NCBI GenBank assembly: GCA_050290225.1
Contig: JBNKHG010000025.1
Location: 6,841 to 70,840 of the forward strand
Source of the DNA: JBNKHG01 sp050290225
GTDB taxonomy: Bacteria; Pseudomonadota; Gammaproteobacteria; Pseudomonadales; Cellvibrionaceae
Length of the DNA stretch: 64,000 bases
Direction of reading: 5' to 3'
Part shown: positions 47,441-55,743 of the stretch, piece after piece
Position numbering within the stretch: position 1 is the first letter of the stretch
Layout: the number at the start of each line of letters is the position of its first letter
The notes under the pieces: generated by a model
The model's input: the letters and a program-made list of their open reading frames with translations, nothing else
What the model was told of the DNA's origin: nothing
Databases searched by the model: none
Position numbers and translations under genes: made by a program

Positions 47441-50164
47441 TTAAAAGTTGGCTCTGACCCCCAGAGCATAGCGGGCGCCGTTGTCTTCGAGACTTATCAG
47501 CTGGTTGCTAAAGCGGCCATGACGGCGGGTTTCTTCATTGGTAATGTTGACACCTTCGAAGAACACCGTGAAGTTCTCGTTGATGTCGTAACTGCCACTG
47601 ATATCCCATTGACCATAGGTCTCTGTGTACAAGGGTTCAGTGCCGCCACGCGGGTTGACGACATTCTGCAGGAATGCTTCACGGTTGTTAAAGGCGATAC
47701 GAGCCTGAATCGGCCCCTTCTCGTAGAACAATACCGCATTTTGGGAATCTCCCAGGCCTTCCAGGGCAAAGGTTTCTGAAATGTTGGTGAAATCTATTTC
47801 CGCATCGCTGTCAACAATGGTGGCGTTCAGCTGAATGCCCAGGCCATTTTCCCACAGGTGGGTCCACGCCAGCTCCATACCATTGACTTCGGCGACTTCG
47901 CCGTTGCGGGGACGACGCACACTGAAATCATAGGAACCGCTGTCAAGGTTGAACGTTTCGGTAGCGACACTATTGGTAATAAAGTCTTCGACCTCTTTAC
48001 TGAAAACTGCCGCGGCAAAATAGCTGCCGCCGCCGTAGTACCACTCGTAAGAAAGGTCCCAGTTGCTGGACAGGAAAGGTTTCAGTTCCGGGTTGCCACC
48101 TTCGGCCTGAAGGTTGTTCGGACGGGTAACCGTCACGCCGGTGCTGGGTACCAGCGAATCCATGGTGGGACGGGTCAGTGTCTCTGAGTAGCCAAAGCGC
48201 AACACCATGTCCTCCTGCAGATCCAGTCTGACATTCAGGCTTGGCAGAATATTGGTGTACTCGTTGCTTGCGCTGACGTCTGTACCTTCATTGGCGTAGA
48301 TTGCCGAAAGCAGCGACGGATCGTCGGGAATGGGTTGGAGATCCATCAGGGCGCGAGAGAATCCACCCAGTGTTGAATCAGTCTGGCTGTAACGGACGCC
48401 CATATTCACCTGCCAGGGCAACTCGCCGATTAGACCTTCGAAGGTCAGGTCCATGTAAGCGCTGAACACTTCCTCTTCGACCCTGAACTTGTCGGAAGCG
48501 GTGGCGGGGTTGTCCATACCCAGTGCCGCGTATTCAGCGGCGATGTCGCGATTTTCCCCTGCGGCATCGGAAGCGGCCTGCAGGGCGGCCACGCCCCCGG
48601 TGGCCAAATAGGCGAAATAAGCTTCCGGATCATAAGTCAGCCAGGTGTCGGGTACGCCACTGAAGAAATCGTTGGCGGTGAACGCCGACAGCAACGCATC
48701 CGGAACGTCCGTGCCGTAACCGCAGTAGAAGCTACAGTCACTGGCAAACTTGCGTTGATTGTCTTTGGAGCGGTCCTGATAATACGCACCAAACTTGAAG
48801 GAAGTAAATGTGTCCGAGGATGGGGTCCATTCGAAATCGGCCTTTATTTCGGTAATTTCATCTTCTCGGTCCCAACCATTGCGTTCATTGTAGTGGGCGC
48901 GTCCGGCGGCTGCGTCGAGTAACGCATCCTGGCCACCGACGATGCTGATAGAGCCAGTATCCCCTCCGGAACGATTATCCCACTGGTAGGCGTTGTTGTA
49001 GCCGATCACGGTGAAAGGAATGTTACCACCGCTGCTGTCTTCAGCGCTGGACGTAGAAATATCGAAAGTGGCACTCAAGTCGTCCTTGATATCCCATTCC
49101 ACATTGAGTCCGAATGTCTCGATAGAAACGTCACGGGAGTAGGAGCGTCGGATAAAGTCGGTCGCACCGGTGTTGGCGTTGTCGATGTAGACAATGGTAT
49201 TGTTGCCGTCCACTTCGGCGTCAATGAAGTTACTTTCCGAGAACCAATGGCCCAGTGCGTGGGTTTCAGAATCCACCTCAAACTGGGAAACCATGGCATC
49301 AGCGGTGACCACCAGGCTTTCATTGGGTGCAAACTGGAAGACCGCGGTGCCGCTGGTGCGGGTACGATCCTGTTCGTCCACCATTACATCAAAGTTTTGG
49401 GGCACGAACACATTGTTAAATTCCTTGCCGTTCTGCGCGGTGAAACTCACGCCGGGTCGGTAGTAGCGGGTTTCTATCAGGTTGTTTTGTGCCTGGCGCT
49501 CTTGATGGGCGAGGGAAAACAAAACTCCGATGGTATCATCGGCAAAAGTGTTGCTGATCAAGCCGGACACTTGGGGACTTGCGTCTTCGGTCAGGTCGTC
49601 GTAGACACCCTTGATGCTGCCGGACGCTTTGAAACCGTTCAGATCGAGCGGGCGGGCCGTCTTAACATTGATAGTGGCACCGATCCCGCCTTCCTGCATG
49701 GCGGCGGTTGGGCTCTTGTAGATGTCGGCGCCGGCAATGAGTTCGGACGCCAGGGTATCAAAGCTGAATTCGCGGCCTTCGTTTTCAGTGGCTATCTGGC
49801 GGCCGTTCACCAACACGGAGTTAAACTGCGGGCCAAATCCGCGTACGGTCACGTACTGGCCTTCACCACCGCTGCGGTCTATGGAAACACCTGAAATCCG
49901 CTGCAGGGATTCGGCGACGTTTTGATCGGGAAACTTGCCGATGTCTTCCGCCGCAATGGCATCAACCACACCCACGGCATCCCGCTTGATATCCATCGCG
50001 CGCTGCAGGCTGCCGCGGATACCCGTCACGGTGACTTCTTCGAGAAGCGCGCCTGATGACTCCTGTGCGGTTGCGGTGTAACCGTACAGGGTCAGTGCGC
50101 CGGTAATAGCGGCCGCGATGGCCTGTCTTTTTCTTATCATTGAACTTTGGGTGTCAAATAACAT
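47441..50164 (-). CDS. TonB-dependent receptor, carbohydrate type
   Basis: A 907-residue outer-membrane receptor. Signal peptide ('AIAAAITGALTLYGYTATAQ'), TonB box-like 'LEEVTVTGIRGSLQRAMDIKRDAVGVVDAIAAEDIGKFPDQNVAESLQRISGVSIDR' plug segment typical of the Xanthomonas/Caulobacter-type (TIGR01782) receptors, 'TVRGFGPQFNSVLVNGR', a long beta-barrel, ending 'GVRANF'. It imports substrates too large for porins. GAGGAA precedes the ATG. Only TonB receptor in the window; expected to take up galactosides or galactolipid fragments (inference from neighbours). Confidence 0.94.
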   Translation of the reverse strand: MLFDTQSSMIRKRQAIAAAITGALTLYGYTATAQESSGALLEEVTVTGIRGSLQRAMDIKRDAVGVVDAIAAEDIGKFPDQNVAESLQRISGVSIDRSGGEGQYVTVRGFGPQFNSVLVNGRQIATENEGREFSFDTLASELIAGADIYKSPTAAMQEGGIGATINVKTARPLDLNGFKASGSIKGVYDDLTEDASPQVSGLISNTFADDTIGVLFSLAHQERQAQNNLIETRYYRPGVSFTAQNGKEFNNVFVPQNFDVMVDEQDRTRTSGTAVFQFAPNESLVVTADAMVSQFEVDSETHALGHWFSESNFIDAEVDGNNTIVYIDNANTGATDFIRRSYSRDVSIETFGLNVEWDIKDDLSATFDISTSSAEDSSGGNIPFTVIGYNNAYQWDNRSGGDTGSISIVGGQDALLDAAAGRAHYNERNGWDREDEITEIKADFEWTPSSDTFTSFKFGAYYQDRSKDNQRKFASDCSFYCGYGTDVPDALLSAFTANDFFSGVPDTWLTYDPEAYFAYLATGGVAALQAASDAAGENRDIAAEYAALGMDNPATASDKFRVEEEVFSAYMDLTFEGLIGELPWQVNMGVRYSQTDSTLGGFSRALMDLQPIPDDPSLLSAIYANEGTDVSASNEYTNILPSLNVRLDLQEDMVLRFGYSETLTRPTMDSLVPSTGVTVTRPNNLQAEGGNPELKPFLSSNWDLSYEWYYGGGSYFAAAVFSKEVEDFITNSVATETFNLDSGSYDFSVRRPRNGEVAEVNGMELAWTHLWENGLGIQLNATIVDSDAEIDFTNISETFALEGLGDSQNAVLFYEKGPIQARIAFNNREAFLQNVVNPRGGTEPLYTETYGQWDISGSYDINENFTVFFEGVNITNEETRRHGRFSNQLISLEDNGARYALGVRANF

Positions 50165-50216
50165 AGTCGTTATTCCTCAAACTTATTATTGATGTGCGTA
50201 TGTCCCTCAGAATCTT

Positions 50217-50235
50217 TATGATAATACAAATCATA
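50217..50235. promoter_or_regulatory. Dyad upstream of the receptor, candidate operator
   Basis: TATGAT-N7-ATCATA, 19 bp, 53 bases upstream of the receptor start codon in an AT-rich stretch. A partly similar TATGATAAATA sequence occurs on the minus strand near 53945-53960, in front of the alpha-galactosidase gene. It could be a site for the locus GntR regulator; unproven. Confidence 0.35.
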
Positions 50236-50373
50236 TAAATAGTAAAATATTTGGTTGGACAGCTGCTCATGGCCGGGAAATCAGCATTGAGGCGGCTTTC
50301 AGGCGAAAATAAAAAGAGACTCTGACCTGAAAAAGACGATTATCTTAGATAAACATTAGAACTTTTTGGACTA

Positions 50374-51690
50374 TCACTTATGAGCCCACTCCAGGCCGGT
50401 GGAATAACGGTCTGGAAAGCCACGCCAGGAAGCAGGCTTTTTGCCGTCCACCGGTAGCTGGTTGGAATCTCCCTCCAACTGTAAATAGGCGCAGGCTTCA
50501 GCTTGTTGCTTGATATGGCAGTCCATCATTGCGAGGATAAAGTGCTTGTTGATGGCGTTCAGCCGTTGTGCATCCCAAGCGGGTTCGAAGTAATGGCCGA
50601 GGTCGGTTTCGTTGTCCAGGGCGGCGGTAGGCGCGGGATGAGCTGCAACATTGTGGCGGGCATTGCGATAAGTGAGTAAATAGGTGTTGGTGCCGCCGGT
50701 GGTTTCGAACAGCCTTTTAATGCTGCTGTAATCCGAGATATCGTCGTATTCCCCTGCTATGTACAGTACTGGAATACGGATATTTCCCAGCGCCTTGGTA
50801 TCAAACAGCCCGTGCTGGTTACCCCAGGGCGATATGGCCACGGCAGCGCGCCATCTGTCGTCCACCTGGATATTCTGGTGTTGCCCGCCGGCACAGCTAC
50901 TGTACAACTTGGCGATCGCGGCAGCTTGCAGCGGGTCCTTCGATCCGGTAAACGTCGTTATGGCAGATTCCGTGAAATGGTAGCAACCGCCTATGGTATT
51001 GACTGCACCGTACCCACCCATGGAATAACCTATCAGCCCGGCTCTTTCGTTATCGATGTGTGTCGTGAGAAAGGTGGCCTGGCTGGTGAGATAGTCGAGT
51101 GTAAATTGTTGGTCCCGAGAGCGATTATACAAGGTGCTGGGAAAACCGGAGAAGGGCGCGTTGACGACATCGACATCGGCGTTGGTGGAATCCGTATGGT
51201 CGATGGCGGCAACGATATAGCCGTGGGAGGCCAGGTGTTCACCGAGATAAAACATCAAGGTCCGATAACCGGTATAGCCGTGAGAAATAACGACCAGCGG
51301 TAGCTTCTGATTATCAGTCAGAATCGGCGCATCCCGGTAGGCGGTACCCAGCAGCGAGAAAGGTTTTCCTAACCGGGTTTGGTTGTCGTAACGGGTCGGC
51401 CGCATGAATGTGGTATGGCGCGCCGGATACCAGACTTCCACGACCAGCGGCCGATCAGCGGTTTGTCCGGTGTAGACGTTTAGCTGGTTCCGGTTGACGA
51501 TGGTCAGGGTCCTGACGCCCACGGGGTGTCGGCCGGGTGAAGCCAGTTCCGGAGTGACTTGGGCGCTGATGTGGTGATAGAGCTGCTCCGGCAAAATATT
51601 TTCTGCTTCGCAACCGCTCAGCGACCATGCCAAGGCGATCAATGTCCCGACAATGATTCTTGTTACTCCGGCCCCAGGCATGCTGCTCAT
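50374..51690 (-). CDS. Alpha/beta-hydrolase lipoprotein (PAF-acetylhydrolase/chlorophyllase-like)
   Basis: A 438-residue protein with a lipoprotein signal ('IIVGTLIALAWSLSGC', lipobox LSGC). Alpha/beta-hydrolase core: 'LVVISHGYTGYRTLMFYLGEHLASHGYIVAAIDH', nucleophile elbow 'GLIGYSMGGYGAV', 'IPVLYIAGEYDDISDYSS' (Asp) and 'TYRNARHNVAAHP' (His). This fits the PAF-acetylhydrolase-like family of lipid/ester hydrolases. It is anchored outside the cytoplasm in a galactoside locus, so deacylation of galactolipids is an attractive hypothesis. Between the receptor and alpha-galactosidase genes, same strand. Confidence 0.85.
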   Translation of the reverse strand: MSSMPGAGVTRIIVGTLIALAWSLSGCEAENILPEQLYHHISAQVTPELASPGRHPVGVRTLTIVNRNQLNVYTGQTADRPLVVEVWYPARHTTFMRPTRYDNQTRLGKPFSLLGTAYRDAPILTDNQKLPLVVISHGYTGYRTLMFYLGEHLASHGYIVAAIDHTDSTNADVDVVNAPFSGFPSTLYNRSRDQQFTLDYLTSQATFLTTHIDNERAGLIGYSMGGYGAVNTIGGCYHFTESAITTFTGSKDPLQAAAIAKLYSSCAGGQHQNIQVDDRWRAAVAISPWGNQHGLFDTKALGNIRIPVLYIAGEYDDISDYSSIKRLFETTGGTNTYLLTYRNARHNVAAHPAPTAALDNETDLGHYFEPAWDAQRLNAINKHFILAMMDCHIKQQAEACAYLQLEGDSNQLPVDGKKPASWRGFPDRYSTGLEWAHK

Positions 51691-51762
51691 GTTATCTTCT
51701 TTCCTTTTTATGTTCCTGTTATGCGCCAGGCTTCGACGATTTTTTTGGTAAAAACGGCAGGA

Positions 51763-53895
51763 TCAGTCGTCCTCTTTTTGCAGTAAAATCAGCAGCAGGT
51801 TTTCAGGCTTGATCAAAGGCATTTGCATGCCGTGCTGCATCAGGGACTCACCGGAAATAACGGCACCATTAATCTTGTCCAAAATGGAGACCGTGTTGCT
51901 GGTGGCATTGGCAGGCCAGACCACATCAATCCGGTAAAGGGCATCTGCTTCCAGGCCGTCGAACCGGAGTCGGCCGGGCAACGTGCTGATGTGACCCTCT
52001 ACCAGGGAATAAGAGAAGAGCGCCCGAGACTTGTTCTGGGAAACAATGCCGAAACTGCTGGCATAAGCGGGGGTGTCGAGTCGAAACAGGTCGCCGGTAT
52101 GGATCAGTTGCCGGTATTTCTTGTGCAGCGCGATGGCGGCTTTCAGTTCTGACCGTTCACTTTCATCGAGCTCGAGCAGATTCACTTCCAGTCCCATATG
52201 ACCAAACAGTGCGACGCCAGCACGCGTGCTCATATTGATTTTGCGACCGGTAATATGGCAATCAAAAGGCCCGACATGGGAACCCATGATCTCAGCGGGG
52301 AAAAACATTGAAAAGCCTTTCTGAATTCTCAGGCGATCAAGCGCGTCGTTGCTGTCCGACGTCCAGATCCGGTCTGTATGTTGCAAAATACCGTAGTCCG
52401 CGCGTCCACCGCCGGAGGCACAGCTCTCTATTTCCACGTGGGGATGCGCCTGCCTCAAGCGAGCTAGCAGTTGATAGAGGCAGGTGGTTTGTCGGTGAGC
52501 CACCGCTCGACCGGTGTGGTCCGCAGGCTGGTGTAGTTCCCGGTTCATGTCCCATTTCAGGTAGGTGATATTGTGCGCTGTCAACAGGGCATTGATCCGT
52601 TCAAAGAGGTATGCCTGCACATCTTCGCGAGCAAGGTTCAATACCAGCTGATTGCGCGCCAAAATCTGCGGCCCCGGCTTCGCCCTCAGAACCCAGTCCG
52701 GATGCGCCCGGTAGAGATCACTGTCCGGGTTGACCATTTCCGGTTCCAGCCATAATCCGAATTCCATACCGAGTGCTTCTACCTTCGAAACCAAGGGGCC
52801 CAGCCCTTCGGGGTATATGGAAGTGTCCACATACCAGTCCCCCAACCCGGCCCCGTCGTGTCGCCGACCCTTGAACCAGCCGTCATCCAGCACGAATCTT
52901 TCCACGCCGATTTCGGCGGCTTGTTCCGCTAGTTGAACGAGTGTCTCCGGCTTGTGATCAAAGTAGACCGCTTCCCAGGTGTTGTAGTGCACGGGCCTGC
53001 ACTTTGTCTGTGTGCGTCCGTTGGTGAGATGATCTCGCACAAATCGATGGAACTGCCGGGAAAGGCGGGTCAGACCGGAGGACGAATAGCCGCCATACAG
53101 CGCCGGGCTCTCATAGCTCTGGCCAGCCTCGAGAATGATTTCGCCGGGCAGCAATAGTTCGCCCATCTGCACATAGCCGCGCCCGTCGGCCAATATTTCC
53201 GTATGCATGCTGTGATTGCCGCTCCAACCGAGGTGAAAGGCGTAGGCCTCGCCCCGGCTCTCGGTGGTTGCGCGGCTTTTGATCACCAGCCCGGGGAAGG
53301 TGTCGTGAGAAGTGCGGCCACAGCGGTTTTCCCGGCTATAGGTGCCGGTGAATCGATCAATCACCCGCATATGAAACTCGTTGGCCCAACGTCCTTCAAA
53401 AGACATAAGCTGATCCAGGTGCGACGGCACCATCAAGGTGGGGGCGGCACACCAATCCAATGTCAGGGGGGATTCCCCGGTATTGGTGATTTGGGTGGTC
53501 GCAACCAGAATGCCGCTGGCATAATCCAGCGACAGGGAGTGTTTCAGGGTCATCTTGTTGGTATCGTCTTTCGAAACAATGATGACCTGCTGGTCGCTTG
53601 ACTGAGTGATTGACTCAATCATCGGGTAAACGGTCCAGGCAGTGCCCGATCGGTGGACGTGAAGCCCGCTGTGTCCCAGGAAGCCGCTGGCATCGGTGGG
53701 CGTCAAGCTGATAACCGCTTCTTCGGCAGCGCAGCAGGGCGCTTCCTGCCGGGTGGCAAGCATGGCAAGCATGTCCGGTGTGGTTGAGCTGCCCAGGGGT
53801 TTGCCCCAGTAAAGCAAGGCCGGAGAATCCCCTTGACAATCCAGAATCAAGTGGCAGACAGCGCTGGAGAGTACGACAAACGGCGCTTCTTTCAT
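51763..53895 (-). CDS. Alpha-galactosidase, GH36
   Basis: A 710-residue protein with the GH36 architecture: N-terminal beta-supersandwich, TIM barrel with 'YLKWDMNRELHQP' (nucleophile Asp), 'IESCASGGGRADYGILQHTDRIWTSDSNDALDRLRIQ' (acid/base Asp in SDSND) and 'FVLDDGWFKGRRHD'. No signal peptide, so it acts in the cytoplasm on imported substrate. It removes terminal alpha-galactosyl residues (melibiose/raffinose type, floridoside or digalactosyl-glycerol). AAGGGG precedes the ATG. Divergent from the symporter operon. Confidence 0.95.
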   Translation of the reverse strand: MKEAPFVVLSSAVCHLILDCQGDSPALLYWGKPLGSSTTPDMLAMLATRQEAPCCAAEEAVISLTPTDASGFLGHSGLHVHRSGTAWTVYPMIESITQSSDQQVIIVSKDDTNKMTLKHSLSLDYASGILVATTQITNTGESPLTLDWCAAPTLMVPSHLDQLMSFEGRWANEFHMRVIDRFTGTYSRENRCGRTSHDTFPGLVIKSRATTESRGEAYAFHLGWSGNHSMHTEILADGRGYVQMGELLLPGEIILEAGQSYESPALYGGYSSSGLTRLSRQFHRFVRDHLTNGRTQTKCRPVHYNTWEAVYFDHKPETLVQLAEQAAEIGVERFVLDDGWFKGRRHDGAGLGDWYVDTSIYPEGLGPLVSKVEALGMEFGLWLEPEMVNPDSDLYRAHPDWVLRAKPGPQILARNQLVLNLAREDVQAYLFERINALLTAHNITYLKWDMNRELHQPADHTGRAVAHRQTTCLYQLLARLRQAHPHVEIESCASGGGRADYGILQHTDRIWTSDSNDALDRLRIQKGFSMFFPAEIMGSHVGPFDCHITGRKINMSTRAGVALFGHMGLEVNLLELDESERSELKAAIALHKKYRQLIHTGDLFRLDTPAYASSFGIVSQNKSRALFSYSLVEGHISTLPGRLRFDGLEADALYRIDVVWPANATSNTVSILDKINGAVISGESLMQHGMQMPLIKPENLLLILLQKEDD

Positions 53896-54279
53896 TCGGA
53901 CCCCTTAAGATAAAAACGATTGACGGATAACTGCCACCATAATATTATTTATCATATTAAATGGCTATCACCAATGTGCATTAAGTTCATGGTAGCAGTT
54001 GGAGGCGGCCGTTGTCCGGTATGATAGAGCAGTTTACTTGGCCACACGGACGGATGTGGCGTTTCTCAAAGTTTTTATCAATAGTGTGTGCAAGGCCCGT
54101 GGCATAGTCATTTAGTATCTGCCTGAGGGTGTTCGACGGCGTTGTCGGGGGCGGTCTGAAGTGAGCCCTCAACTATGGCGAGTCAAGCTGCAGCGCATAT
54201 AGCGAGAAACATAGCCCGCCCCCGGGGAATGCGCGGTCTGGAAAGAATAACGTTACTGATAAATAGTGGGAGAGCTAGA
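53896..54279. other. Divergent control region between alpha-galactosidase and symporter operons
   Basis: About 380 bases. AT-rich next to the alpha-galactosidase gene (TATGATAAATA on the minus strand near 53950), then GC-rich with a hairpin GCCACA-N8-TGTGGC at 54041-54060. A frame open from 54175 is an N-terminal extension of the symporter without support. Both operons must be controlled from here. Confidence 0.5.
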
Positions 54280-55743
54280 ATGCAGTTGGAATTTTTGCAG
54301 ATTGTGGTTTTTTTAGTAGTGAGTGCGTTTATTGCCTGGGCTACCTATGTCAAATGCAGGGCTGCGCCCCGGCTCGCAACAGATTCCAACAAAGAGTACT
54401 TTCTCGCCGGTGGCGGTTTGTCCTGGGTCTTCGTTGCGGGTTCCATCACCCTCACCAATCTGAGTACCGATCAGCTGGTGGGAATGAATGGCAACCAGAT
54501 GGCGCTGCTGGCCTGGTGGGAGCTGTCCGCGGTGGTGGGGTTGATCATCCTCGCCAAAATCTTTTTGCCGGTGTATTACAACAACGACTGTACCACCACT
54601 ACAGAACTGTTAGAGAGGCGTTACGGGGACAAGAATATTCGCGCTGTCATCAGCCTGTTGTTCTTGCTGGCCAATTTGCTGATATTTTTACCGATAGTCA
54701 TCTATACCGGTTCGCTGTTTATGAAAACGATGTTTCAGGTTGAAATCAACCTGATGTATATCGTGGTAGCGTTTGCCCTGGCCGGCGCTGCTTACGCAGT
54801 GTTTGGCGGATTGCGTGCTGTTGCCGTGTCCGATACCTTTTCGGGGGTGATTCTGCTGGGCATGAGTGTGCTGGTTGTTTTTCTGGCTCTGAGAGCCATC
54901 AGCTTTGACCTGAGCGACATACCTGCAGAGCGCCTGACCATGATTGGTGGTGATGATTCACCGCTGCCCTGGCATACCCTGCTGACGGGTATGATTTTCA
55001 TTCAGACTTTTTATTGGAGTACCAACCAAACGATCACCCAGCGGGCAATGGCAGCACGTAACCTCAAGGAAGCACAAAAAGGTGTGTATGCTGCCGCGAT
55101 CATTCGTCTGCTTATCGTGCCGGCCATTATTGTAATCCCCGGTATCGTGGCATTTAAGTTGTATGGCGATATCGGTGACAATGCCTACGGCCGCATAGTA
55201 GGTGATCTGCTGCCAAGCTGGTTGTCCGGAGCCTTCGCTGCCGCCATCGCCGCTGCGGTTCTGACAACTTATAACAGTCTCCTGAATTCTTCCGCAGCGC
55301 TGTATGTGTGCGATATCCATGAAAACTATATTAACGAAAACCCCAATGTAAAAACGTTGAGTGGTATCGTCACCATGTCTTTTGTTGCCGTATCCATTTT
55401 GCTGGTACCTGTTTACCAGGGGGCGGATAGCATTATCAATCTGGTACAGGAGTTGTGGGGGCTGGTGAGCATGCCCATACTTTCGGTATTTATTGTCGGC
55501 TTGTTGTTTAATAACGTCACAGCCAATGCGGCGATCATTGCAGTGATATTCGGAACACTACTTTATGGATTTTTTACCTTTGCCTGGATGCCGATACACT
55601 ACATACACATGATGCTGATAACATTAGTCAGTTGTGTGGCAACGTCGCTGCTAGTTAATCGCTATATCTTTGGACAAAAAGCCACGTTAGCAATTTCTTT
55701 TGATTCGATTCCTGCCATCAAGGCAGATCAGGAGCGCGCATGA
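54280..55743 (+). CDS. Sodium/solute symporter (SSS family, YidK/SGLT-like)
   Basis: About 487 residues from the ATG at 54280, preceded by GGGAGAG; the longer frame from 54175 has no site. Many TM helices with the SSS markers 'EYFLAGGGLSWVFVAGSITLTNLSTDQLVGMNG', 'YAVFGGLRAVAVSDTFSG' and 'YNSLLNSSAALYVCDI'. Resembles E. coli YidK and galactose-type SLC5 carriers. Its stop overlaps the glpD start (ATGA), so it is translationally coupled with glycerol-3-phosphate dehydrogenase. I infer uptake of a galactosyl-glycerol or galactose. Confidence 0.92.
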   Translation: MQLEFLQIVVFLVVSAFIAWATYVKCRAAPRLATDSNKEYFLAGGGLSWVFVAGSITLTNLSTDQLVGMNGNQMALLAWWELSAVVGLIILAKIFLPVYYNNDCTTTTELLERRYGDKNIRAVISLLFLLANLLIFLPIVIYTGSLFMKTMFQVEINLMYIVVAFALAGAAYAVFGGLRAVAVSDTFSGVILLGMSVLVVFLALRAISFDLSDIPAERLTMIGGDDSPLPWHTLLTGMIFIQTFYWSTNQTITQRAMAARNLKEAQKGVYAAAIIRLLIVPAIIVIPGIVAFKLYGDIGDNAYGRIVGDLLPSWLSGAFAAAIAAAVLTTYNSLLNSSAALYVCDIHENYINENPNVKTLSGIVTMSFVAVSILLVPVYQGADSIINLVQELWGLVSMPILSVFIVGLLFNNVTANAAIIAVIFGTLLYGFFTFAWMPIHYIHMMLITLVSCVATSLLVNRYIFGQKATLAISFDSIPAIKADQERA

